DNA from: Hoplostethus atlanticus
Taxonomy: Eukaryota; Chordata; Actinopteri; Trachichthyiformes; Trachichthyidae
Length of the DNA: 64,000 bases
Assembly: GCA_034670405.1 (NCBI GenBank)
Contig: JAXDDX010000001.1
Location: forward strand, 12,257,501-12,321,500
Reading direction: 5' to 3'
Positions 38,334 to 46,774 of this stretch are shown here, piece by piece; within the stretch, counting starts at the first letter, position 1, and every line of letters begins with the position of its first letter. The notes under the pieces are model-generated. The model was given only the letters and a program-made list of their open reading frames with translations. It was not told the DNA's origin and did not search any database. The position numbers and the translations under genes were made by a program.

Positions 38334-39434
38334 TGGGGGGGGGTTACTACAAACTTCAAGGACATCGTAATCATTAGGTATCACTTTACACAGACAGCTG
38401 CAGAAGACATAGTACACCATCAGCCCATGTTAAAGCTGCAGTAGGTGATGGCACCATTATGTCAGGCGTTGCCATCATCAGTTTTTATTTAATTCCTATA
38501 ATTCTCTCTGACATCCTCTATTATTCCTAGGTGATCCTGCGGTGAATGAACGCAATCAAACCTTGCAACCAATTTGAAGCATAACACAGCAGCAGCAGGT
38601 GTTGAAGTGCACCACCACCCCCACGCCCCCACCCCCCCCCCCGCCGGCCCTTCCTCTTCATTTCCCCCATGTGTGATTGGCACCGCCCTGACCTCTGAAG
38701 CCACCTTCATGAATAACCCTTTGATTATTAATGTGCAGGCGTCCTTCCTGGCTTTCGACTTGGATCGAGACCACGGCGCTTTACTTAGCCCAGAGAAGGA
38801 AACTATTGTTCATTTATGAGACCCGCTGCCTCTCTGTGTTGCTTCATCTCAGGGCAGAGCTGGTCCTGGCTGTCACACGACCCAGCGAGGGCATTAGGGG
38901 CGGGGGGGGGGGGCATATCTCCATGTGAAAGTCAGTAGGACATGTTGTTATGGGGATGCACCTTTCAAAAATGTTCTCAACATATGTACCCCAATGAAAA
39001 ATTACTGATATTCCTACAGGGACTTAAAGTGTGTGTGTGGTAGTCAGTGGTGAGTTTATAGTGACCTTATCCTGCTTTATGGCATTTTTGTCTGCTGTGG
39101 CATCACTATAATATCCCTATAATATTCTTATTCATAGGGACTATTGCTGTGATGTTTGTGTAATAAAATGGATCATAGCACGGCCAGTTTTCTGCCATGA
39201 GGGTAAAAAAACGAATTTTATAAAACCATGAATTACTTGAAAGTGACATTCATAAGACGAAACGACAAGGCTTCCCGCACAGGACAGCCTACCTTTGCCG
39301 TAGTTGAAGTGGAGTTTGATGGTCTTGCCCTGGTTGATGTGCAGGTAGGTGAACCACACGGCGGAGGTGAGCAGCACCAGCAGCAGCAGGAGCTTGAACT
39401 GCTTCCGGATCTTCTTCACGGGGAAGCGCAGCAT
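1429..39434 (-). CDS. b4galnt4: b4galnt4, 5' part (exons 1-2 of a gene continuing past the left edge)
   Basis: Beta-1,4-N-acetylgalactosaminyltransferase 4 is a Golgi type II membrane enzyme of the B4GALNT3/4 family that adds GalNAc in beta-1,4 linkage to GlcNAc on glycoprotein glycans, making LacdiNAc (family knowledge). The window holds two coding exons, 39293-39434 and 1429-1541. Exon 1 ends in phase 1 with donor GTAGGC and exon 2 begins in phase 1 after a CAG acceptor, so they join through an Asp codon split G/AT to give 85 residues. The tail motif PVKKIRKQ, the Leu-rich anchor, and a stem with DGE and a later SEDTSDSRE match the human B4GALNT4 N terminus as I recall it. The PA14-like and transferase domains must lie left of base 1. 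The inferred intron 1 is 37.75 kb. Identity rests on recall, not on a search. Confidence 0.85.
2713..2769. repeat. (AG)n microsatellite
   Basis: About 28 uninterrupted AG dinucleotides. Smaller CA arrays lie just upstream at 2104-2124 and 2517-2534. Confidence 0.97.
4680..5115. repeat. Tandem repeat of a ~173-bp unit, each copy ending in a (TG)n array
   Basis: Copies starting at 4817 and 4990 share CTGTGGACAAATGTTT, CTCTGCT and a TAGGTTA segment before each (TG)n tract. A more decayed copy before them (about 4680-4816) shares ACATTCTCTGCTAATATGTC and also ends in TG. The three TG arrays are at about 4780-4814, 4914-4984 and 5081-5115. Confidence 0.75.
6203..6554. repeat. GA-rich tract and (TG)12 array
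   Basis: An imperfect (GAGA/GAAA)n purine tract lies at about 6208-6246 and a (TG)12 array at about 6531-6554, followed by a short CT and T-rich stretch. Confidence 0.9.
7737..7754. repeat. G18 homopolymer
   Basis: Eighteen consecutive G residues lie between a (CA)n array (7548-7571) and a second one (8096-8118). The run could form a G-quadruplex and its length is likely to be unreliable in assembly. Confidence 0.9.
8130..8340. promoter_or_regulatory. Candidate conserved non-coding element
   Basis: A repeat-free island between a CA array and a GA-rich region. It carries GGCTAATTATAGCAAATAAA, CAGTCAGTAATGAAG and several TGCTGG/GCCATTAG words, typical of homeodomain-rich enhancers. No open frame is supported. 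The assignment is by appearance only and needs cross-species alignment. Confidence 0.3.
9240..9560. promoter_or_regulatory. Candidate conserved non-coding element
   Basis: A GC-balanced island without simple repeats, including TGCGTGAGGTCAG, CATCTAATTGGCC and CTATGATTAGCGCC. It ends in GTTGCCACGGAGAC, close to an RFX X-box. No coding support was found. Confidence 0.25.
9815..9862. repeat. G-rich tract with quadruplex potential
   Basis: A run of G tracts (GGGG to G10) separated by single A residues. It lies on the plus strand within intron 1 of the minus-strand gene. Confidence 0.8.
10003..10541. repeat. Microsatellite cluster: (TG)n, (CA)n, (CT)34, (TG)22, (CA)n
   Basis: Five dinucleotide arrays occur within 540 bases: about 10013-10042 TG, 10098-10119 CA, 10170-10239 CT, 10398-10441 TG and 10509-10541 CA. 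Open frames across them are artefacts. Confidence 0.95.
10550..10960. promoter_or_regulatory. Candidate conserved non-coding element with FOX motif
   Basis: A repeat-free, GC-rich block next to the microsatellite cluster. It contains TGTAAACAAAG at 10754-10764, a forkhead-type site, inside an ATTAGCGTGCAT context, and further ATTAGCG words. No reading frame shows protein-like composition. Confidence 0.3.
11830..12480. promoter_or_regulatory. Candidate conserved non-coding element block
   Basis: Six hundred bases with almost no simple repeats: a GC-rich half (about 11840-12070) and an AT-richer half with AATCGCTGATAAG, TTCGGAGTAATTC and GGAGCGTAATTACAC. Frames crossing it are proline-rich shadows without splice support. 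Confidence 0.3.
13075..13123. repeat. (TG)24 microsatellite
   Basis: An uninterrupted TG array of about 48 bases. Confidence 0.97.
13228..13445 (+). mobile_element. Dispersed repeat family, copy A
   Basis: Shares long blocks with copy B at 23047-23295 in the same orientation and order: GTAGCCTC then ATAGACCAGAATGCAATGCA, later CTTATTGCTC-type sequence, then TTGTGGGAAATGTAGGAAAT and CTAACT..AAGTAGA. Copy A is shorter because of internal indels. No ORF or clear terminal repeats were found, so the class is unknown; it is probably a non-autonomous element. Confidence 0.75.
14408..14446. repeat. (GGAGA)n pentanucleotide array
   Basis: About seven and a half units of GGAGA. Confidence 0.95.
14903..14917. 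promoter_or_regulatory. RFX-type X-box
   Basis: GTTGCCATTAGCAAC fits GTNRCC-N(0-3)-RGYAAC exactly. About 110 bases away, at 14781-14800, lies GTTGTCTCCCTGGGCAACCA, a looser version that recurs at 35645-35663 with one change. Confidence 0.35.
15050..16761. repeat. Purine/pyrimidine and CA microsatellite cluster
   Basis: Arrays: CT at about 15050-15065 and 15087-15111, AG at 16088-16126, imperfect CA at 16275-16328, and AG at 16694-16760 with one CG interruption. The region between is broadly purine-rich on the plus strand. The long open frames here are their translations. Confidence 0.9.
19231..19280. repeat. (GACA)12 tetranucleotide array, followed by (CA)17
   Basis: GACA units run over about 50 bases. 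A separate (CA)17 array lies at 19411-19444. Confidence 0.95.
20190..25216. repeat. Scattered dinucleotide arrays
   Basis: TG arrays at about 20190-20216, 24061-24096 and 25017-25053, and CA arrays at about 21655-21684, 23672-23702 and 25191-25216. Between them the DNA shows no exon. Confidence 0.9.
23047..23295 (+). mobile_element. Dispersed repeat family, copy B
   Basis: The longer of two copies (copy A at 13228-13445). It is preceded by CTTAAAGGAAAAATCCAACC at about 22873, a word typical of fish non-autonomous DNA elements, which may mark the true left part of this copy. Its target site and terminal repeats were not resolved. Confidence 0.75.
25612..25885. repeat. Alternating purine-pyrimidine (TG/CG)n tracts
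   Basis: A first tract at about 25612-25654 and a longer one at 25793-25885 that is almost strictly alternating, with a (CG)8 core near 25810-25824 flanked by TG runs. The sequence is favourable to Z-DNA. Confidence 0.9.
27249..27307. repeat. (AG)n microsatellite
   Basis: About 28 AG units with one GGG interruption near the start. Confidence 0.95.
28348..29072. repeat. Compound (CTAT)n/(CTAC)n tetranucleotide array, ~725 bp
   Basis: Blocks of CTAT alternate with blocks of CTAC more than ten times. Marker variants recur: CTACTTAC at about 28394, 28454, 28570 and 28622, and TATCGATC at about 28812 and 28892, 80 bases apart. All three forward frames are open because the repeat has no stop, giving two frames of over 250 residues made of Tyr, Leu, Ser, Ile, Pro and Thr. 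They are not genes. Confidence 0.98.
30700..30840 (+). mobile_element. Decayed tRNA-derived SINE
   Basis: A B-box-like GCTTCAAATCC at 30760-30770 is followed by the fish SINE core word CCCTTGAGCTAGGCACTTAA at about 30804. The A box is degenerate. The right end is not sharply defined. Confidence 0.6.
31233..31547. repeat. (CA)n then (CT)n microsatellites
   Basis: CA array at about 31233-31280 and CT array at 31494-31547. A G12 run follows at about 31849-31860. Confidence 0.95.
31900..32330. promoter_or_regulatory. Candidate conserved non-coding element
   Basis: A repeat-poor stretch with GATGAATTCATATCC, GAGTAAATATTCATGGG and GTGTGATGAATGGC. A 179-codon plus frame crosses it but has no domain-like composition or splice context. 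It ends before an 8-bp GC-rich tandem (CCACGCCG, about 32380-32404). Confidence 0.2.
32551..32597. repeat. (CA)23 microsatellite
   Basis: An uninterrupted CA array. A shorter CA array lies at 33530-33548. Confidence 0.95.
35990..36180. promoter_or_regulatory. Candidate conserved non-coding element
   Basis: A repeat-free segment with TTGAAATTCTGATTAAATAA, GTGCGCAATCCGC and ACTATTTAATTACACC, giving several homeodomain-type cores in about 120 bases. Assigned by appearance only. Confidence 0.3.
36600..36910. promoter_or_regulatory. Candidate conserved non-coding element with paired PBX-HOX sites
   Basis: TGATTGAT at 36725-36732 and its reverse complement ATCAATCA at 36743-36750 flank a 10-base spacer. 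A further TCAATCA lies near 36814, and GATTAAATAATTC is upstream at about 36611. The block has no simple repeats and no coding support. Confidence 0.4.
36985..37160 (-). mobile_element. tRNA-derived SINE fragment
   Basis: On the minus strand it carries the core TGTCCTTGAGCAAGGCACT (complement of 37035-37053) preceded by a B-box-like AGGTTCAATTTT near 37088-37099 and a GTGGCCAC-type head near 37130. This is the best-preserved core of the three SINEs in the window. Confidence 0.65.
38018..38340. repeat. (TG)n arrays
   Basis: TG arrays at about 38018-38040 and 38298-38332, the second ending in a G9-10 run. Confidence 0.9.
39293..39434 (-). CDS. b4galnt4: b4galnt4 exon 1: cytoplasmic tail and signal anchor
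   Basis: The ATG is at 39434-39432. It encodes 47 residues plus one base. Residues 1-14 are basic (VKKIRKQFK). Residues 15-31 are hydrophobic (LLLLLVLLTSAVWFTYL), with no signal-peptidase-like site, as in Golgi type II anchors. The exon ends AAAG with donor GTAGGC at 39292, phase 1. GC content rises sharply inside the exon compared with its AT-rich flanks. The frame stays open past the donor for some 50 codons, but that tail (through 39141) reads intron. A 5' UTR must extend to higher coordinates, but no start site could be fixed. Confidence 0.88.
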
Positions 39435-41385
39435 CCTGGCTCAACCATCCTCCGGTAACCACACAGTAGAAAGTAAAAACTGGGACGGAAAAGCAGGTGG
39501 GGGTTTTTTTTTTCCGAGTTTTTTTTTTTTCGGCTGTAGAAACCTCTTCAATCAGACTGACGGCATCCCGGGCAGACCGACCCTACTACCAACGGGGGAG
39601 TGTTACTGTGTTAAAGCGCGTCCCAGTGCGTTGGAGCCATGGTCTGACAACAGTGCCAAATTAGTTTTATCCTCAGATGTGTGTCCAGCTACCATTGCTC
39701 TTCTCCTTTCCAATGAACAGTGTGGCTTGTAAACAGACTTCCCTGTTTGTCTGTCCAGGGGAAAGGGCTGTGAAAAGGCTGTAGATCAAAAAGCCTTTAA
39801 GTTCAGTTAAGAGTGTGACCGAGGGAACAAAATAGCAGTCCGGCGATAATCTACACAAATCCCCTCTAGCTCAAGCCTTTGCTGACACCGCGACGCTGAT
39901 TATTTTATCGGCTACTCAAAGATCATCCCCTGCCAGGGTTTAGCGGAAAGTATCAAAGACCTATAGGAGGGAAATGTAGTTTCCATGTAGGGAGCCGATC
40001 TGGCTGAGCATCTCCACGGAGCCACAGTCTGTACCACAACACAGGAAGATCAGCGTACGTGTCATGGCAACGTCCGTCCCTGGTCTAATTTTTTTTAAAT
40101 TTTCTTTATCTTTCCAAATGAGTACAATTGTTTTTTTTCAAAAGGGCCCACCGTTAGAAATAACACAGGCCACTGCTGGTGAAACCCTCTGAGAGACGCT
40201 GCATTAGTGGCATTACAGTGGTATTATAAAGGCAACCTGATCAGGGGCGGTTAAAATGGCAATCAACCCAAGTGTCACAGATCCTGCGCCTCATTCATTG
40301 TTAAACAGCTCAGACTGGGATATTGGCTTCCGATCGACGCGAATGGGTTTCGTTGGAGCGCGGTTTTTTTTTTTTATTTAAGTCCCGGGAGAGGAGGGGC
40401 GATCAGCTGTCATCCTCACACTCGGGCTGGTTTAAAGCCCGAGGAGTACATTTTAAACCGATGTGAATCCAAAACTGTAAATGCTCCATGGTGGGTACAC
40501 AGACGTAAACACGTAAAGGTTTGATACTGAAATACTCAAATTTTACTGTCCGATTTGAGGTCCGGGGGAGGATGTCTTGGCTCTCAGATGTCCATGTGCT
40601 GCTCCGTTATCTCCCAGCAGGTGCATTTTACCCAGTTCTCCCAAAGTACCTGCGTTGTCCGAGTCCACCGTGCGTGCGAAAAAACAACATAAGCAAAATC
40701 CCGCAGAAGAAGAACATCAAAATCAAACTCATAAATAGTGGTATGTGTTGCTAGCGGCGATGCACTGCCCGTGTTGTTATTCTATCATGAGCTTTTTTCC
40801 CATTAAAACGCCGCAATAGCATCGTCCAACCGGCTTGGCACAAAGCGCGCCGTGTAAAAACATGATCTCCCAGAAAGGAGTCACGGGAAAAACAAGAACA
40901 GCCTCTGATACAACATGATTTTGTTTCGCTACAATGAAACACGTTAGGGTATCTCCTCTCACTGCACAGCTCTGTACGCCCATCAATTGAGCATCTTAAC
41001 GGTGCTGAGCAACCGAACTTGAGAGAATGGTAAAGTACAAGTCTGGCATCCAATCACAATCCTCCATCCAGAGGAGGCGGGATGACGACATTAGCCCTCA
41101 TCGTTGCTTGGTCCTAATTATACTGACCATAAAACATTGTGGTGCTAGTATGACCCACAGTCAAATAGTTTAGCACGCGGACTAAAACTTGTTAATCTTT
41201 ACTGTTTTGACTTTGTGTCTGACTACCAGGCCAGTAGCCCCGTGTTGGTCAATTCACCTATGATCAGGTTTTTTTTCAGGGATGAAAAAGAAAAAAAACG
41301 GAAGGATGACATTCTTGTTATTGTATCTGATATTTAACATATAATTATTCAAACATTGTACATCGAAATAGTCGTTTTCCATTAC

Positions 41386-41844
41386 CAGTGTTGGGCTCTT
41401 TAATCTAAATAAGTAGTAAAATGCCTATTACCCGTTACTGAGGGCGTAAGTAATGTAATTACTTTACTCGTTACCTCCTGGGAGTAGTAATTTGATACAT
41501 TAGCATACTCGTTAAATTACTGGCCCTTATACTACTTCAACTGTATTTATGTCCAATGTTCAATTCATCTTTTGGCTTGATAAAAAGTATTAAAAATGCT
41601 TTAAACCTTTCTGCTATTTCGACTAATTATGAGAAATTGAATTTGGGGGTGGGGGGTGGGATATCATTTTTGCATAATTCAACTTCATCATGACATTCAG
41701 AGGGTGTAATAACCCTCCGAATAAAAGTAACGGCTTTATTTTTGATTGGTAACTGAAATAATATAATCGAAATTGAGAAAGCAATTTGTTACACTACTCA
41801 TTACCTGTTATTATGACATTACTGTACGTTACCGCCCAACACTG
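41386..41844. mobile_element. hAT-like MITE, 459 bp
   Basis: Terminal inverted repeats CAGTGTTGGGC (41386-41396) and GCCCAACACTG (41834-41844) are perfect complements. The flanking octamers TCCATTAC (41378-41385) and TCTATTAC (41845-41852) match at seven of eight positions, as expected for a hAT target duplication. The inside is rich in GTAAT/ATTAC/GTTAC words and has no transposase frame, so the element is non-autonomous. This type is common in fish genomes. Confidence 0.92.
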
Positions 41845-42189
41845 TCTATTACACAGACATCAGAGGACTCGGGATCTGTGCTTGGCTGCCACCTTCTGGT
41901 GAAATAGAGAAGAGCAACAATCACATCAACTGAGCAAGTAATCAGTTGCTAATCACATACCGTACAACCAAGGGTGGTAATGTTCAAACTTTAGATCCTC
42001 TATGCACTTCCATGTGTAGAAATAAAGAGAATAATTGCATTTATATTCCATTTATTTCCCTATTTTGGTATCATCCACCTCCACAACACTACTGTTTCCT
42101 TAGTCTGTTTACCTTTTGGATTGTTTCTTCCATAGTGCATAGATTTATATTCATATTTCAAGTGGTATTACAAGGATAACTACAGGTAG

Positions 42190-42207
42190 CATGGGTAATT
42201 ACCCATG
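42190..42207. repeat. Perfect 18-bp palindrome
   Basis: CATGGGTAATTACCCATG reads the same on both strands, centred on TAATTA. It may be a dimeric homeodomain-type site or chance. Confidence 0.7.
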
Positions 42208-44437
42208 TTATAACCATTTGACTTTTGTAGCCAGGTAATAGCAATTCATTTTCAGGAAAGAGAAAGAAAATGAACGTGTAAATGGAGTAAGATAAACCTC
42301 ACTGACCCTGGGGGGAACAATTCCTCTCTATTCATGTGCTGTTATCATCATTAAAATGTATAGAACAGAGCGGTTTATCCTCCTCGTGTCCAATCATCCG
42401 GCTGTAAGCAGCTACGACAGGCTGTCGATGCCGGTCTAAATCTAGATGAAGGATCAAAGGACATGAAACCTGTCCTATAAGAATATGACCTCTGGTTACG
42501 TTTGTCCCAGCTGTGCTTTCAGAGTCCATAATCCTCGGTCTCCGTGGATTAATAACGTAATCTTCAGGGCAAACACTGAACGCAAATGAAATGCTTAGGT
42601 ATTCATCTGGGCCTGGTTGAAATGAATCATCAGTCAACGATCTCAGCCAAACACCGCTGACAAAACTTCACAGCGTTCACCTTCATGTGCTGTTGCACGA
42701 TCAACTGCTGGTATTTCATCACGCTTAATGTTTTAGAACGTCATCCAAAGTGGTAATCATTTTGGATGATGTGTTTGTTTGTTTTTTTACTTGGCTGCTG
42801 GACGTTAGCATGTTTGGCCGTTTGAGGTCCTGATTTCATTTTCATTCAGTTTGATCGTCTGCCTTTTATTTCAGGACAAACAAGTCTCTTCCCTACTCAG
42901 TTGGTGGAGCCGATATTCTGTCTGCACCTCTCTTGTTTCTGTTCCATCCGAGGGTGGGCAAGGATCCAACACACAGCGGGGGATCTGCAGGCTTTTAACT
43001 CAGATTAAAGGTGGAGAGGAGGCTCACCGACCGTGTATGACTCCTTTTTATTGGTGAGTAGTACAAGTAAAAGGCAGAAACTGACTCAGAGTAAACTTTT
43101 ATATTACACGAGGCACGTTCTCATAATACCTTTCTCTGGCTTCTTACAACTTCCCACACATTTCTTATAATCCCCACCCTTCTATACTGTTCTTTCCTTC
43201 TCAGCCTCCTCTCTCTGTCATGCCTGTGGAAATGCTTGGAAATGCTTGGCATCTGGGTCGCACCCTCTAGGGATCTCCATGGATGGGTGAGTCCAGGAGG
43301 AGACGGGTGTGCAGCGGAGTGATATGGATAGAGAGGGTGTTTGTTTTTGTGGGGGCCGATGCAGGTAGAAGAGCTGCTGTCTCTGGAGGTATTCTGGAGG
43401 TTAGGCCCATAGGGAGGTGAGTATAGCCAGCTGGCTGTGACAGGTGTCAAAGCGTGGCGCTGAGGTTTGCGATACCACTGAGCATGGCCAAGGGGAAGGC
43501 ACCGCTAGGGAGTAGGTATGTGGAGAGTGTGGCTCACAGTGTGACGCTGTTTGCATCTTGAACAGAGGAGATGTCGTGCAGAGGAGCATGAGAGGAGAAA
43601 CTGTCCCCCCTGTCGATGCTGTCACAGTTAGTGGTCTTAATCAGTGATTCACATGAATCAAGACCTCCGGGGGAGATCAAATCACTCTCAGGCTTTTTTT
43701 CAAATTTCTCTCCCTTTCTCTTTTTTAATCTAAAATCTGTCCATCTGCTCATCTGTCTGTCCACCTCTGCCTGCCTCCATCTCTCTCCATCGCTCTCTCT
43801 CACAAACTCTCCCTCACCCTCCTCCAACCTTCCTTTTTCCTGGGCAGCACAGCAGCTCATAAGCTTTGATGAGAGGTCTGAGCTGAAATGTCACAGGGAT
43901 TAAGGGGTTTTGCCTCCTGCATCCTGCTGGATCAGTTCTGGCTGCCCTCTGCGCCGGTGTTTCCTCCTCCCCAAACAGGTGCAGAGCGGCATCTCTCTCT
44001 CTCTCTCTCTCTGCTCCACTGTGTCCTATTGAATTACCTTCTGGGGAAATAACACTCCTCCGTGTTTACGGATGACTAAGTAGGGAAATAAGGGATGAGG
44101 GGAGATGAAGGGAGGAGATGAGATGTGGGGAGAAGACGAGTGGAGAGGAGCGGCGATGAGGGGAGAGAAGATGGTGCCAGAGGGGGAGAGGAGGAAATAG
44201 GAAAACGTGGTTTCTCCATTTGAGTTTAACGGAGATATTCCTCTCTATTAGCGTAGTACAGTACAGTATACACCCCCCAGCCAGCAACACATACACACAA
44301 ATAGACAGGCAAATAAACTCTAATGTTGAACCGGTTGGAGTTCAAGGGGTTGACTTTTTGATTTAGAGTCAAATTATTGCAATACTTTGTACTTCCAGTA
44401 CACCACCCCCTCAGCCCTAACCCACAAACACTCACCC

Positions 44438-44471
<34 letters not shown>

Positions 44472-45348
44472 TACAAACATATTTGCAGCTGTTTCCGCCA
44501 ACTATGCACAGACAGATTTGAAGATTAGATGTCTCCAGAGATGTGCGGTGCAGAAGGAGCATTTGACATCAGATGGCCACAGTTGCTGCCAATAGCGTTT
44601 TGCAGCATTTCATTTGACTGCATCTACACAACGTCAAAGCCTTGACAACAGCAATCACATTCAGCGGTCCACCGTGACTTTTGCCTGCCCCCGAGACCTG
44701 CAGCTACTGGAAGCACTCCTCGCCGCCATTCCACAAAGATCTCTCCAGCATTGTGTTTTCCCGCAGAGGATTTCTGAATTACACTCACCCGCTAAACTGC
44801 ATTCCCATCTGAACCGGTGCTGCATCTAAATACAGCAACAGTAAAAATAGCTCTGCTGCCAGTGTTATATTAGGTCTGGCCATGAACTCATAGTTTCTTT
44901 AGCTTCAAAGCTTTTCTTCTGAGGACACTAACAAGGAAGTGTGGAGTATCAAAAAAAACATCACACGCCTGTGATTTCTGTTGACAGTCCTCTGGCTTCT
45001 TTCTCAAACATTGTCTTCATCACGAAGCCATTTACGAAAGCTGAAACCACTGAGACCAAAGTGACTATTGTAGCGATAGCGCCTGTCTTTCATCAACACT
45101 GAATATCCACGCCTGGCCTCTTTTTCAGATTCAATGGTGACAGAAAAAGAGCAGCAGCAGAAAATAAAAACCATCCAATTCATTCATTATGTTTTGTGCT
45201 GTGAGGATGAATGTGTTCAGAGAGAAATCTAGGTCATTTCTCCATCATTAGTATGCCAGCCAGGTGTAGCGCAAAGAGGATTAGAGGGAAGAAATGCCAG
45301 TGGGTCTCTCGCTGTCTATCTATCTCTCTTTCTTTCTATCTCTCTTTA

Positions 45349-45384
<36 letters not shown>

Positions 45385-45984
45385 GAACCAAACAATCACA
45401 CTTAAGTGCTCTCTGCCGTCACCTCAAAGAGGATACCCACTGAGATGACAAGTATTCTAGACTTGTGACACAACGGCCATTCATTACTCAGCTCCAGGCA
45501 TGAGCTTGTCTCAAGCTTTTTAAATGAGGAAGACTTCCTGAATTTCAATCTTCAGTCCTTTTATGATATGATGAGATGTGGTCACACTCTTCCAATGCTA
45601 CCCAATGTGGGTTCCAAACTATGACTCCAAACAAACAGAGGAGAACTGAACCAAGATGTGAGGTGGTTTTGCGAATGATTTGCTGGCAACAAATATAAAA
45701 GCTGTCTGTGTAATACAAAGATAGAAAAGAATCGTACAACCATATGGCCACTCGTCTCCGTCTATTGTAGTGTGTGTATGTCTTCATGTATGGAAAGTAT
45801 TTATTTTTCCTCCATATGGTGTTTTTTGTACAGGCACAGGATTTCATGGCCCAGGTTCTTCAACAAACTGGGCGTTCTCACCGATCATCTGTTGGGACTT
45901 CAATTTAAAGCTGTACAAAAGTAAACGGTAATCCCAGAGAATCCATTGCACTCGTTTCAAACAGCGGTGAAGGTTAGATATTCT

Positions 45985-46774
45985 TTAAAGCTACAATATG
46001 GAACTTTTTGGATTGAGGCAGGAAGTGTATTGCTAGTCCCGCCCTCTTCCCCCGCTGTTGGTCAAGCTCCCGCCCCGACACTTGTCACTCATCTTGGTGA
46101 GTCGTCTGCCTTGAAACGCCAACCAGCCTGAAGCTGAGGGAACTGGCATCCGTAAAGCCACCACAGCCAAAGAAGAAGCAGTTGGCGAATGCAGGCAATC
46201 TGCAATAAAAATGGCCAACCGTGTCTTTGAACGGTGAACATCGTTGTCTGCCACACATTTAGCTTCACTGTGCTTTTATTTCTTGCTGCTTTCTGCCATT
46301 GTTGTTGTTGTTCAGACTTCCCTGCATTGTGTGGCTGCTCACCTTGATAGGCACAAGCCAGCTCTCCACTGGCCAGGCCCACAGCAAGTGGTGTACACCC
46401 GAACCGGAAAAGCCGATTTCAGGCAAATGTGGGGGATCACAGACAGACATAGACTGATAATGTATGATATATTCTATTTATTTATTGTTATTTTATGACA
46501 CATTGACATTATCACACTGATCCCTAAACGATATATTTCGTATTGACTACACCACTGAACCTTGTAACTCCAATGTTGGTGATTTTCATGTTTTCACTTC
46601 AGTTGAGGGATTACACTCTATGGGTTGAGAAACCTTCTCTGACCTGTGGGTTTATTAAACCCTTTGAAATCCCACTGAATAAACTCTAAAAACTAAAAAC
46701 AATGCTGTTTTTTTACTTCCTGAAAAGCCTTCGTGAAAAATGTTATTGCCAAAAGTTGCACATTGCAGCTTTAA
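45985..46774. mobile_element. TTAA-flanked inverted-repeat element, ~790 bp
   Basis: The left end TTAAAGCTACAATATGG and the reverse complement of the right end, TTAAAGCTGCAATGTGC, match over about 24 bases with three mismatches (the match runs on into AACTTTT). Each end coincides with a TTAA, as in piggyBac-type insertion. The inside is unique sequence with no intact transposase. A TTAAAGCTGCAGTAGGTG word at about 38429 may be a solo end of a relative. Confidence 0.7.

Larger units (their letters stand above)
1542..39292 (-). other. b4galnt4: Intron 1 of b4galnt4 (about 37.75 kb)
   Basis: I found no convincing additional exon on either strand across this interval; the long open frames are translations of (CT)n, (CA)n, (CTAT)n and G-rich tracts. 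Apart from the repeats listed separately it contains islands free of simple repeats with dense TAAT, FOX-like and PBX/HOX-like motifs, which are candidate regulatory elements. The exons at its ends join in phase. An unseen small exon inside it cannot be excluded without transcript data. Confidence 0.7.

Noticed and set aside
39141..39292. Continuation of the b4galnt4 exon 1 frame to 97 codons
   Set aside because: A phase-compatible donor at 39292 ends the exon; beyond it the composition turns AT-rich and resemblance to the family stops.
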